64,000 bases of DNA from the IMG/VR virus record IMGVR_UViG_3300043409_000928, positions 124,001 through 188,000 of that record. One strand, 5' to 3'. This DNA is from a virus. The notes beneath the pieces were generated by a model that was not told where the DNA came from, searched no databases, and saw only the letters and a program-made list of their open reading frames with translations. How positions within the stretch are numbered: position 1 is the stretch's first letter; the number at the start of each line of letters is the position of its first letter. Made by a program: the position numbers and the translations under genes. Positions 49,296 to 56,899 of the stretch are shown in pieces.

Positions 49296-50235
49296 TGTCA
49301 CTTGCCTTCTGTAACTGATACTTACCGCAGAACTTCATAAAATGAGGTCCTACGCCGGTATTTCGTTGTCGCTGTACAGAGGTAGCAATAGTCTCGTTCA
49401 ATACTTCTTTGATATTATCAGGCTGTGCTGATAAATCAATGATGTCTCGGTTGCGTTCGTAGTCATCCCGCACCAAGTGTTCAACATCATTATGGTCGGT
49501 CCAGCGTTGCAACATTAGATTGTTCCACAGGAATCCTTTGTTATGACGATCAGCAAAGGCTTCCTCGAGACCAACCTTATTTTTACTCCCTTTTGTGCGT
49601 ACTCCCGGATAAGCTGAAAATATGTTGTCAGATGTATCACCTCGCATACATTTTTCAAACAGGAGCCACTCTGGATTTGGTGCGGCTTTAATAGCCTTAG
49701 TTTTTTTATCAACAATTGATTTACCTTTGTCATCATAATACCCTTCGTGAGTAGTAAGAACGCCAGCAATGCCATTGTATAACTGAACATTGGGTGCAAT
49801 GAGTTGTTCAAAGTCTCCATCGCTTGAAACAATGGTATGATTGTCACTTGGGTGCAGTTGTATCCAACGAGCAATAAAATCGTCAGCTTCGCATACCGGA
49901 TTACGCAATACTGTTACATTGGTACGAGTGCTAATGTATTCATAAAAATTATCAAAGCTTTCCCAGAACAGCTTTTCTTCCTCAGCTTCCTTGACTGTGT
50001 GTTTGGCACGGGCATCTGAACGCTGTGCCTTATAAGGTTTATAAACATCCTTACGCCAGCTTCGTCCTTCGAAGCAGAACACAACATGCTGACCCTGGCG
50101 CTCTTTCCATTGTTTAAGAACAGCAGAAAGAATAATATGATAACTCATAGCAACCCGTTCCTCAGGATCACCAGAACGGATCACATGACGGGCACGGAAG
50201 AAAAGATTAGCGGCATCGACGATTAAGTAGCTCAT
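49252..50235 (-). CDS. 5'-3' exonuclease (FEN/RNase H-like)
   Basis: This 327-residue protein has the FEN-family acidic pattern: LIVDAANLFF (residues 3-12), VVFCFEGRSWRKDVYKPYKAQR (in part, about 51-71), CEADDFIARW (about 118-127), IVSSDGDFEQLI (about 138-149) and GDTSDNIFSAYPGVRTKG (about 199-216). It matches the phage T4 RNase H / 5'-exonuclease class that removes RNA primers and flaps during replication. All metal-binding aspartates are visible. It has a strong sigma70 promoter with the -10 6 nt before the ATG, so the mRNA may be leaderless. Confidence 0.88.
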   Translation of the reverse strand: MSYLIVDAANLFFRARHVIRSGDPEERVAMSYHIILSAVLKQWKERQGQHVVFCFEGRSWRKDVYKPYKAQRSDARAKHTVKEAEEEKLFWESFDNFYEYISTRTNVTVLRNPVCEADDFIARWIQLHPSDNHTIVSSDGDFEQLIAPNVQLYNGIAGVLTTHEGYYDDKGKSIVDKKTKAIKAAPNPEWLLFEKCMRGDTSDNIFSAYPGVRTKGSKNKVGLEEAFADRHNKGFLWNNLMLQRWTDHNDVEHLVRDDYERNRDIIDLSAQPDNIKEVLNETIATSVQRQRNTGVGPHFMKFCGKYQLQKASDNAQQHTEWLAASYN

Positions 50236-50241
50236 GTAATT

Positions 50242-50270
50242 AGTATAACATTAAAAAAAAAGTTTGTCAA
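50242..50270 (-). promoter_or_regulatory. Sigma70 promoter, leaderless configuration
   Basis: On the minus strand TTGACA (50270-50265), 17 bp including a T9 run, TATACT (50247-50242), 6 nt (AATTAC), ATG 50235. Initiation at the usual +1 would start the mRNA with the ATG itself. Confidence 0.85.
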
Positions 50271-50274
50271 CTAC

Positions 50275-50970
50275 TCAATATCTGACAGTAGGATCAAAAT
50301 TAAGATCTGGCACTGGCAATATAGTAGGATCAGTTAGATTATGCAGTTGAAATTTTCCGCTGGACCAGTGATATAATGAAAGTGCCATAGGTTCGTTAGG
50401 TTCAATTATTTCAATTATGTCACCAACTTTGACAATGCCAGACTGTATTACCTGTGTAGCAAGTCCTATCTTTGTCTGGTCAAATTTGTTGTAATCAATG
50501 CTTGTGAAGTTGCCGTTTCCACAAAATGGTGAAATAAATCCACCACACAAAGATCTACGGCCCACAACTTGTAAAAGAACTTCATCGCCTATTTTTAGTA
50601 TTGTGTTTAAAGATAGGTAGTTGATATTGGTGCCGTTGACTAATATATTTTCTCCAACTGCACCGCCAAGTACATCAGTACCAAATTTTTCATTTAGACT
50701 GTCAAGCTCTTCTTTACTAAAAATATTAACCTCATTGATTCGTCGACGCATGTAGTCTAGGCCATTTTTCTTTACAGGCATGGGCGGGAAATAATAAAAA
50801 TCATTTAATATACCACCAAGCATTACTGTTATCCAAGTGTGTTCTCGTCTTGTGGTAGGAGGATAGTTGTGCTGACTTAGTTTCACTCCGGGCGTACTTG
50901 CTATCTTACCTAAAGTGTATAATTGTGGTGATTTATCTTTGGTATATACACCCAATACTTTCAAAGTCAT
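50275..50970 (-). CDS. MOSC-domain protein
   Basis: This 231-residue protein has the MOSC pattern (MOCO sulfurase C-terminal): VNIFSKEELDSLNEKFG (about residues 75-91), GGAVGENILVNGTNINYLSL (about 97-116), LKIGDEVLLQVVGRRSLCGG (about 120-139; the R.x.C of the family). MOSC proteins bind sulfur-containing ligands or act with molybdenum cofactor and similar carriers. What it does in a phage is unknown. The N-terminal 74 residues include a short beta region (TWITVMLGGILNDFYYFP). It overlaps the 3' end of the next gene upstream by 4 nt (ATGA). Confidence 0.75.
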   Translation of the reverse strand: MTLKVLGVYTKDKSPQLYTLGKIASTPGVKLSQHNYPPTTRREHTWITVMLGGILNDFYYFPPMPVKKNGLDYMRRRINEVNIFSKEELDSLNEKFGTDVLGGAVGENILVNGTNINYLSLNTILKIGDEVLLQVVGRRSLCGGFISPFCGNGNFTSIDYNKFDQTKIGLATQVIQSGIVKVGDIIEIIEPNEPMALSLYHWSSGKFQLHNLTDPTILPVPDLNFDPTVRY

Positions 50971-51293
50971 TTTTGATTTTTAGTTTTTGCGTTTGTAGCA
51001 ATACGACCGCCATCAGCAATGAATGAGCCATCAGCCATGCCGTCCATGCCCACATTACGGCAAAGGTCAGTAAACCATTGGTCTACAATTTCTTCGGGAC
51101 TTGGACCTGTGTAACCATTTGAAATTAGAAACATTACAAATGCAGGATTCCATTCGAGTTCAAAGTATCCTTGTTTAGGATTAGAAGGATCTACATGAGC
51201 CTTGACAACATTAACCCAGGGCTCCAGGCTATCTTTCATTGACTTTGCAGTCGGCTTTCTCTTAAAGAGAGTTTTAATTGATTCAAACATCAT
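50967..51293 (-). CDS. Conserved phage hypothetical protein
   Basis: This 108-residue protein has KDSLEPWVNVVKAHVDPSNP (about residues 20-39), GYFELEWNPAFVMFLISNGYTG (in part, about 42-62) and EEIVDQWFTDLCRNVGMDG (about 67-85), a pattern of a family shared by marine T4-like phages and without known function. The beginning is basic (SIKTLFKRKPTAK). It overlaps both neighbours by 4 nt (ATGA), so it is part of the MOSC operon. Confidence 0.52.
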   Translation of the reverse strand: MMFESIKTLFKRKPTAKSMKDSLEPWVNVVKAHVDPSNPKQGYFELEWNPAFVMFLISNGYTGPSPEEIVDQWFTDLCRNVGMDGMADGSFIADGGRIATNAKTKNQK

Positions 51294-51502
51294 TCATCTC
51301 CAAATGCAAGGTCTTCTCGCTTTTTAAGTTCAAGTAATACATTTTCTCTCCATTCTGTTGTTTCGCTGTACCATAACATGCGCTCTTCATCAGAACGAAA
51401 GCACCCAATGCAACGCCCTTTGTCATCATTTGAACAAATACCAATACAAGGGTTAGTGGTATTTGCATGTTTATCCAGTTCTGTCACGAAATTCTGCTTC
51501 AT
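51290..51502 (-). CDS. DUF1289-like small cysteine protein
   Basis: This 70-residue protein has NPCIGICSNDDKGRCIGCFR (about residues 17-36), the typical DUF1289 arrangement of PCxxxC...GxCxGCxR, followed by SDEERMLWYSETTEWRENVL (about 37-56). The four Cys suggest a metal-binding (Zn or Fe-S) fold; function unknown. The family is common in proteobacteria. It overlaps its upstream gene by 32 nt. Confidence 0.75.
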   Translation of the reverse strand: MKQNFVTELDKHANTTNPCIGICSNDDKGRCIGCFRSDEERMLWYSETTEWRENVLLELKKREDLAFGDE

Positions 51503-51731
51503 ATTCTTCGGTTAATGTTTTAGTTTTTATCGGCCGGAACAGCGCCGCAATTTTATTTCTACTACGTTCAATAAACGAATACTCTGGCTCTGCGGTTACC
51601 AAGTAACCACCATGCCGCAAAGAATGTACTGTGCTGTTGATATGACAAAACTCACAGATTCTGTTGTATTCAAGAAGCAGATATGTTCCAGAGTGTGAGC
51701 AATGATGTGTCCAGGTTTCGTTTTTCTGCAT
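51471..51731 (-). CDS. Small putative zinc-ribbon-like protein
   Basis: This 86-residue protein has His/Cys clusters HHCSHSG (about residues 8-14) and ICEFCH (about 26-31), which could bind a zinc ion. The C-terminal half is charged (FRPIKTKTLTEEYEAEF, about 65-81). No family known to me. A TATAAG 5 nt before ATG 51731 looks like a -10, but I find no -35. Overlap of 32 nt with the DUF1289-like gene suggests coupling. Confidence 0.48.
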   Translation of the reverse strand: MQKNETWTHHCSHSGTYLLLEYNRICEFCHINSTVHSLRHGGYLVTAEPEYSFIERSRNKIAALFRPIKTKTLTEEYEAEFRDRTG

Positions 51732-51748
51732 AGTATCTTATATAGCTG

Positions 51749-52108
51749 TTAATTAGTAAGTTTGTTATTCATACGGAATGTTCTAACATCTTTGATTGCA
51801 GTCTTCAAAGTCTCTGCATAATTAAGAGCCTGCTGTTCTTTCATGATAATTGTGGCCTCATATTCAATGTATCCTCGAGTCAGTAAAGTCCATATCTTTT
51901 GCCAACGATTCAATGCCCACCACTTGCTTTTTTGTTGTGTGTATGTTGTTACAGTAACGCCTGTATCATCAGCTTCAATCCATACATTATGATCGTGATT
52001 ATCATCGCCACATTCGCATACCACTTGATAGGTCATGGCGTCGCCCCAATCGCTTCTCTTCAATATACCTTCTGCTGGTACTTGCGCTTTTAATGTGTTA
52101 GTAGCCAT
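51749..52108 (-). CDS. Hypothetical protein
   Basis: This 119-residue protein has a metal-like VCECGDDNHDHNVWIEADDTG (about residues 29-49), with two Cys and two His close together, then KWWALNRWQKIWTLLTRGYI (about 62-81) that could be a surface or membrane-associated helix, and NYAETLKTAIKDVR. The CECxxxNHDH is an unusual motif. No family recognised. Shine-Dalgarno AAAGGA precedes ATG 52108, and the coding region overlaps the next upstream gene by 19 nt. Confidence 0.48.
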   Translation of the reverse strand: MATNTLKAQVPAEGILKRSDWGDAMTYQVVCECGDDNHDHNVWIEADDTGVTVTTYTQQKSKWWALNRWQKIWTLLTRGYIEYEATIIMKEQQALNYAETLKTAIKDVRTFRMNNKLTN

Positions 52109-52314
52109 ATCAAATGTTCCTTTTTATCATGATAACGGAATTCAACAACTGCTTCTTTTGTGCCAGCCCATATAACTACACCTTCCACTGCATATCTCAA
52201 CCACAGCAACTTTCCTGTTAGTTCACATCTGCGTGGCTTCCAAAGAAATCTTGATTTCCAAAATGCTTTATCGTGAAAGGAAGACATCTGCGTACGACTG
52301 TAATAAAACGGCAA
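52090..52314 (-). CDS. Small conserved phage hypothetical protein
   Basis: This 74-residue protein has SSFHDKAFWKSRFLWKPRRC (about residues 11-30) and LTGKLLWLRYAVEGVVIW (about 32-49). The pattern FWxSRFLWxPRRCxLTGKxLWL is recurrent in phage proteins of unknown function. The start is uncertain: TTG 52314 directly follows the QueE stop, and ATG 52287 (second methionine) is an alternative. Located right after QueE, so possibly co-translated. Confidence 0.5.
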   Translation of the reverse strand: MPFYYSRTQMSSFHDKAFWKSRFLWKPRRCELTGKLLWLRYAVEGVVIWAGTKEAVVEFRYHDKKEHLIWLLTH

Positions 52315-53184
52315 TCACTTGCCCCAACCATTGGACCAAATGTCAACATGCAACCTGGGACTATAACGATAGCCTCTGGCCAGTGCTTCATCAGCAATGT
52401 GTCTTGTGTTAGAAAAGTATGCTTTGTCTGTGCCGCCTACCGGCATCACATAAACTTGTCCACCAAAGCCTGCGGCACGGTATTCACTTACTGCTTGGTC
52501 TACTTCTTTAAAGTCCATGATGTTATCAATTACAAATTTTAAATAGGTGTAACCAAGAGTTTGGTATTCAACAACTACACCTGGCTTAATGGCATCTGAC
52601 CACTTCTCACCACTGGAAGTCAGCTTGGGGCTAACACTGAATGTAAGATAGTCTCGGTCTCGGCCAAACCTTGTCCATTCTTCAAACAGATAGGTATGAA
52701 AGTCATCATGCAACTTCTGAGTACCATTTGTTTCAAATGTCAAATTGGCCAAGTCACTCATACGGCTATTGCTTAACAATGCAGGATACAATTGTTGCCA
52801 GCCCAGCAAGGGCTCACCGCCTGTGATGACCAAATGTACATCATTGCCATTGTTCTGTTCCCAGTGATTGTTGGGAGTTAGATCCAGCATAGCATCAACA
52901 CTTTGTTCAACACTGTAGTTAGGACTTAGATGTTTGAATGCAGGATGCCAACTGGCGTAACTGTCACAACCGGTATTGGCCAGTGGTAGATCATTAAAGG
53001 TTGGATATAGGTGTACTACCTTGCCAATGTCATCTGGCTCTGTGGTCTTTTCACCTGTGGGCAATCCAAAGCCTGCACACTTAAAGTTACAACCAAATGT
53101 TCTAAAGAACACACTGGGTACGCCAACAAAGCGACCTTCGCCTTGTGCGCTGTAGAATACTTCGCTTACTTTAAATTCATTCAT
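52315..53184 (-). CDS. queE: 7-carboxy-7-deazaguanine synthase QueE (radical SAM)
   Basis: This 289-residue protein has the QueE layout: SEVFYSAQGEGRFVGVPSVF (about residues 7-26), the first Cys of the radical SAM cluster in FGCNFKC (C32, C36), a third Cys in TGCDSYASW (C73), and ITGGEPLLGWQQL (about 120-132). A 36-residue insertion lies between the second and third cluster Cys (C-x3-C-x36-C instead of C-x3-C-x2-C). QueE makes 7-carboxy-7-deazaguanine from 6-carboxytetrahydropterin, for queuosine tRNA or deazaguanine DNA. FolE and a QueD-like protein are in the same genome window; QueC is not seen. Confidence 0.85.
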   Translation of the reverse strand: MNEFKVSEVFYSAQGEGRFVGVPSVFFRTFGCNFKCAGFGLPTGEKTTEPDDIGKVVHLYPTFNDLPLANTGCDSYASWHPAFKHLSPNYSVEQSVDAMLDLTPNNHWEQNNGNDVHLVITGGEPLLGWQQLYPALLSNSRMSDLANLTFETNGTQKLHDDFHTYLFEEWTRFGRDRDYLTFSVSPKLTSSGEKWSDAIKPGVVVEYQTLGYTYLKFVIDNIMDFKEVDQAVSEYRAAGFGGQVYVMPVGGTDKAYFSNTRHIADEALARGYRYSPRLHVDIWSNGWGK

Positions 53185-53449
53185 ATATACTAGACCATTT
53201 CTTTAGTTTCTCAAACTTGGCTTGCTTTGCGGCTTCCATGCCTTCAACTGTTACTACATTTAACGATTGTAACAGGTCTACCATGGCAAGTAAATCACCA
53301 ATTTCACCTTCTAAGTGCTGTGCATTAGTTAGCGGCTTGCCTGGCTTCATATTGTCCAAGCCAAAACGATTGCATTTGCTAACGGCCTGAATCACCTCAG
53401 CACATTCTTCACTTAGAATGTTCATTACTTCGTATAGTTTATTGTCCAT
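53177..53449 (-). CDS. MazG-like nucleotide pyrophosphohydrolase (short)
   Basis: This 90-residue protein has the EExxE motif in LSEECAEVIQAVSKCNRFG (about residues 12-30) and downstream HLEGEIGDLLAMVDLLQSL (about 45-63), matching the ligands of MazG-type all-alpha pyrophosphatases. It is about half the size of a full MazG monomer, as is common in phages. It may clean nucleotide pools or lower (p)ppGpp. It overlaps QueE by 8 nt. A second member of this superfamily lies at 2122-2493. Confidence 0.75.
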   Translation of the reverse strand: MDNKLYEVMNILSEECAEVIQAVSKCNRFGLDNMKPGKPLTNAQHLEGEIGDLLAMVDLLQSLNVVTVEGMEAAKQAKFEKLKKWSSIYE

Positions 53450-54339
53450 TATACCTCCAATACTATGTTAGGGTTCCAGCCTGTGTCTTCGCTGTAACCA
53501 TTATGATGATAGCCTCGTGGGTTACATACCACCCTTGTCTCACCAATCTCATAATCAAACGGATGATGAGTATGTCCATGTGTCCACAATTTAATTTGCG
53601 GGTGATCCAAGATAAACTCACTCAACTCACTGTGGTAGCCACCGTTCATCAATTTATCGTTTCCATACATTGGATGACAACTTTGAAAACTTGGAGTATG
53701 ATGTCCAACTACCACAACCTTTTTGTCCTTGTGTTCTTGCACAATGTGTTTGATATAGCCCAGTGTCTTATCGTGACGAATAGCAACATCCAACGCACTC
53801 ATGGTGGCAAAACTTCTTTTATCGTTACGGATGATACGAAAGTCGTTCATCATACCTTCAATGGCATGCATGGTCAGCGGATCACGCCGGTTCATATCAG
53901 TCCATAAGGTACCACCTACAAACACTACATCAGAGACTTCACCAGTTTTGCGATTTCTATCTTGAATAATTTTTGTATCGTTTTCTAACATATAGATGTT
54001 AGGGTACCGGGCTAGTTCCTCACGCATATAGTCAATGCCCGCAAAGAACTTACCGTTGTAAAATTCGTGATTACCCATAATATAAATCACATGGGGGAAC
54101 TGAAAACTGCAACGCTTGAAAAAATCTCTAAAACGCTGTGCGGCCTGCTGTCTGCGACCCAGTCCAGTACTGTTGGCAATGGCCGCTTGATCCGTAGTAT
54201 TAGCAGGCTCGGGGTGGTCGTGCAGGTCCTGGGCGATACAAATGTCGCCACCTAAGATTAGAACATCACAGTTGTCATCGTTATTAATATAAACATCTGA
54301 GAATTCTAAATGTAAATCACTAACCAGCTTTATCTTCAT
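53449..54339 (-). CDS. Calcineurin-like metallophosphoesterase
   Basis: This 296-residue protein has all five blocks of the family: LVSDLHLEF (about residues 4-12), LGGDICIAQD (about 29-38), IMGNHEFYNG (about 86-95), VVGHHTP (about 205-211) and THGHTHHPFDY (about 252-262). Long spacing between blocks fits a cellular phosphoesterase rather than the gp47 nuclease. Substrate may be a nucleotide, lipid or protein. It overlaps the preceding gene by 20 nt and touches the MazG-like gene at a shared base. Confidence 0.82.
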   Translation of the reverse strand: MKIKLVSDLHLEFSDVYINNDDNCDVLILGGDICIAQDLHDHPEPANTTDQAAIANSTGLGRRQQAAQRFRDFFKRCSFQFPHVIYIMGNHEFYNGKFFAGIDYMREELARYPNIYMLENDTKIIQDRNRKTGEVSDVVFVGGTLWTDMNRRDPLTMHAIEGMMNDFRIIRNDKRSFATMSALDVAIRHDKTLGYIKHIVQEHKDKKVVVVGHHTPSFQSCHPMYGNDKLMNGGYHSELSEFILDHPQIKLWTHGHTHHPFDYEIGETRVVCNPRGYHHNGYSEDTGWNPNIVLEV

Positions 54340-54613
54340 TGTCGTCTTCTAGTTTTGCTATTGAATTAAGACCGCTTACTGGAATACCATCCTCATCAAC
54401 AATCGCAAAGCCATCAAATATAAAACCAGCGCCTTTGCAGAAATCTGAAAACGCTTGTAAAATTTCTTCAAGATTCTCGTGACTGTGATCTAAGATAAGT
54501 TTTCTAGTACCATCATTGTAGCATATTAACCATTGTGTGTCAAGCGAATGTTTCTCAATATCGTTCATAGAACGCAATGCTTTTTTAATTGAGTCCCAGT
54601 CGTTAGTTGCCAT
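54320..54613 (-). CDS. Small hypothetical protein
   Basis: This 97-residue acidic protein has WDSIKKALRSMNDIEKHSLD (about residues 6-25), TQWLICYNDGTRKLIL (about 26-41) and EILQAFSDFCKGAGFIFDGF (about 50-69). No family known. It overlaps the upstream dehydrogenase gene by 11 nt and the phosphoesterase gene by 20 nt, so it is part of this operon. It may be a regulator or adaptor of one of these enzymes; nothing in the sequence tells. Confidence 0.42.
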   Translation of the reverse strand: MATNDWDSIKKALRSMNDIEKHSLDTQWLICYNDGTRKLILDHSHENLEEILQAFSDFCKGAGFIFDGFAIVDEDGIPVSGLNSIAKLEDDNEDKAG

Positions 54614-55400
54614 CGGGTCTTATTTCTGCATTAAGATTCAATACTGCGCGGGCCAAATCAACATGAACTCCAGCTTTGACCAATGCAGTTTCAAAAGTCT
54701 GCATGTCTTTGGGAAAACACTTGCCACCAAATCCTGCTTGTCCATCTGGACCGGGACTTTGCCAATGACTTGCACCTAATCGGCCTTCATTAGCAAGCAA
54801 CTGACTAACGACATCATACGAAATATTATATTTTTCGCACAACATTCTAACTTGATTTGCAAAAATAACCTTGGTTGACAAGAAAGCGTTGGTGCTAAGT
54901 TTTGCAACCATTGCTTCAACTGGATCAGTAATAACAAGCTTGCCTGTATAGGTTGATTCAAACAAAGAAGAAAATTCTTCAGCACGATCGCCACCAAGTA
55001 CAACCATTGGTGGAGCAATACTATCTGCTTGCCAGGTCGCTTCTCGAATATACTCTGGCCACATAATAAGATTTTCACCTAGTTGTGTTAACAGCATAAT
55101 TGCACTTTCAACGCCAATGGTACTGCGAACCACTACCGGTCCAGTATATCCTTTGCCAAATGCATAGTTAATAGCGTTATCAAGATTTGCAGTATCGTTT
55201 TCTGGCAGATCTAAAGAAGTATTTAGATTGGAATTAACACATACAACAACATAGTCAACACCAAGCCACTGACTATCTTCTAACACAAGGTCCTTGTACG
55301 GATCGTTAAACAAGATTTCAAGATCTTGGTTGTGATGTTTAAGAAACATCTCGGTGGACTGTCCAACTGTTCCTTTTCCTAAAATTACAATTTTGGTCAT
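54603..55400 (-). CDS. Shortened UDP-glucose/GDP-mannose dehydrogenase-like protein
   Basis: This 265-residue protein has an NAD-binding Rossmann start IVILGKGTVGQSTEMFLKHH (residues 4-23), VVVRSTIGVES (about 94-104), the central KLSTNAFLSTKVIFANQ (about 174-190) and the catalytic Cys segment GFGGKCFPKDMQTFE (about 231-245). The C-terminal UDP-binding domain of normal UGDs (total 390-430 residues) is missing, so it is about 60 percent of the usual length. It may still oxidise a nucleotide sugar or work with another subunit. Located near other sugar enzymes (60389-62595). Confidence 0.72.
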   Translation of the reverse strand: MTKIVILGKGTVGQSTEMFLKHHNQDLEILFNDPYKDLVLEDSQWLGVDYVVVCVNSNLNTSLDLPENDTANLDNAINYAFGKGYTGPVVVRSTIGVESAIMLLTQLGENLIMWPEYIREATWQADSIAPPMVVLGGDRAEEFSSLFESTYTGKLVITDPVEAMVAKLSTNAFLSTKVIFANQVRMLCEKYNISYDVVSQLLANEGRLGASHWQSPGPDGQAGFGGKCFPKDMQTFETALVKAGVHVDLARAVLNLNAEIRPDGN

Positions 55401-56161
55401 TTTTCTCTCAATACATAGTTGGGGTATTTTACCATACTGGCATCTAATAATGCTTCAAGCCTATCAATATCAACCCAACCCTTTACCACTACCAGAATCT
55501 TTCTGTATTTTGGATCAAAGTCGGCACCATGCAAAAAGTTTTCGTTATTCCATGCAAATGCATTTGTATCACTTGGCAGTTTTACATACATTCTTCCATC
55601 CAGTGGCACAGGCACTTTAGAATTTGGTTGATATTTTTCTTTAGAGCACAACCAAAATGTTTCTGTTGGATTTTTGTCATCTAACATAATTCTAATTTCG
55701 GTGGGGAAAAACATTTTCTTATCTAAGAATGTTGGCATGTTTCCATCAAAATGAGGAGGAATATTAATGTGAGCACTCCAACATCTAATAGATCTAATTT
55801 TGGCAAACGGCATCAACTCAAAAATTGATTTTACATAGTTAGGTTGCGAGTCGGCTAACTCTTGGCAAACTTTAGTCCTCCATGCCGCATTATCTAATAA
55901 TGTTTCGTCTTCATACATTGCCAGCCCATCCCAGTGTGTTGTATGCATTTTAGGTTCTGACACACCAACTGCACCACGATCAATATGCTGGCGATCTACT
56001 CTAACCAATTCTTGATTCCAGACATGCCAAAATGCATCCGGCGAATCTAATTCAAATTTTGGCATTGCCAATGGCAGTCCTGCAATATCCTTATACTTTT
56101 CATTTAGTCTTGGACATTCGGATAATTTTATTAATTTTATTAAATCATTTTCATTATACAT
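55397..56161 (-). CDS. 2OG-Fe(II) oxygenase-like (aspartyl beta-hydroxylase type)
   Basis: This 254-residue protein has NIPPHFDGNMPTF (about residues 132-144) with an HxD metal pair, TEIRIMLDDKNPTETFWLC (about 154-172), and FAWNNENFLHGADFDPKYRKILVVV (in part, about 203-226), where His in LHGAD and Arg in YRKILVVV fit the distal ligand and 2OG binding. This is the third oxygenase of the class in this window. It might hydroxylate a host or virion protein. The ATGA overlap with the dehydrogenase and the TAATG with the ferredoxin gene indicate co-translation. Confidence 0.68.
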   Translation of the reverse strand: MYNENDLIKLIKLSECPRLNEKYKDIAGLPLAMPKFELDSPDAFWHVWNQELVRVDRQHIDRGAVGVSEPKMHTTHWDGLAMYEDETLLDNAAWRTKVCQELADSQPNYVKSIFELMPFAKIRSIRCWSAHINIPPHFDGNMPTFLDKKMFFPTEIRIMLDDKNPTETFWLCSKEKYQPNSKVPVPLDGRMYVKLPSDTNAFAWNNENFLHGADFDPKYRKILVVVKGWVDIDRLEALLDASMVKYPNYVLREK

Positions 56162-56484
56162 TATCTTTCCAACAAGTGGCCTTTGTTTTTAACATCTTTA
56201 AATTCTTCAGCAGTATCAAGTGGCGCCTTACTTCTAGTAATAACAGGCCAAATTTTGCTAAGTTCAATGTTGATTGGTAGCCAGGGTTTTTGTTCTTCTG
56301 TCATGTCTCGATCTGCAACAATAGCATCCACTGGACATTCAGGAATACAAACGCCACAGTCAATACATTCGTCAGGATCTATAACAAGAAAGTTTGGCCC
56401 TTCTTTAAAACAATCAACAGGGCATACTTCAACACAATCAGTATACTTGCATTTAACACAACTTTCAGTCACGACATAAGTCAT
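56161..56484 (-). CDS. fdxA: FdxA-type [3Fe-4S]/[4Fe-4S] ferredoxin
   Basis: This 107-residue protein has the seven-iron ferredoxin pattern [18 protein letters not shown] (C9, C12, C17, C21, C25 in the first block) and [18 protein letters not shown] (second block, C38-C49), followed by the approximately 50-residue C-terminal extension typical of proteobacterial FdxA. Length and spacing match the family. It carries single electrons at low potential. In the phage it may feed QueE, the radical SAM protein at 43406 and the desaturase. Shine-Dalgarno GGAAG precedes ATG 56484. Confidence 0.93.
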   Translation of the reverse strand: MTYVVTESCVKCKYTDCVEVCPVDCFKEGPNFLVIDPDECIDCGVCIPECPVDAIVADRDMTEEQKPWLPINIELSKIWPVITRSKAPLDTAEEFKDVKNKGHLLER

Positions 56485-56485
56485 T

Positions 56486-56899
56486 TTATATCTTCCAATT
56501 CTGTTCTATGCGTTCTTTGTTGTTGGGTCTGTTACCAGTTAACCCCAACATACCTCTATATGTCTGCCAAGCTTCCTGTACCATTGGATCTTCATGTCCG
56601 CCGGTAGGAAACAAATCAGCCCATACAGCATTTTCTGGCATCATATTTCTATATGTGCCAAAGTTACGAGGTTGGTGTATCTTCCCTTCTCGGAACAGCA
56701 CACTGGCCACACCTTGACACGCTGTCTCGTCTAATCCTTCTAAGTATCCAGTGCGATACATATATTCATTCACAATTGGAACCAGTTGTTCCTGTGTTTC
56801 AAATCGTGTGCCAGATACAATAACTACAACATCGTTGATATCAACAACATCTGTAACAATGTCACGAATACAACGGCCTAGGCTAAATCCCACTTTCAT
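56486..56899 (-). CDS. Conserved phage hypothetical protein
   Basis: This 137-residue protein starts [20 protein letters not shown] and has [20 protein letters not shown] (about residues 23-42), [20 protein letters not shown] (about 59-78) and [13 protein letters not shown] (about 89-101). The core is common in marine T4-like phages without known function. I use ATG 56899, 17 nt inside the upstream phosphoribosyltransferase gene and preceded by AGGAG, rather than the longer frame that begins at 56968. The stop lies 1 nt before the ferredoxin ATG. Confidence 0.58.
   Translation of the reverse strand: MKVGFSLGRCIRDIVTDVVDINDVVVIVSGTRFETQEQLVPIVNEYMYRTGYLEGLDETACQGVASVLFREGKIHQPRNFGTYRNMMPENAVWADLFPTGGHEDPMVQEAWQTYRGMLGLTGNRPNNKERIEQNWKI

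Noticed and set aside
51732-51760. Leaderless sigma70 promoter before 51731
   Set aside because: TATAAG lies 5 nt before the ATG but no -35-like hexamer is found at 16-18 bp.
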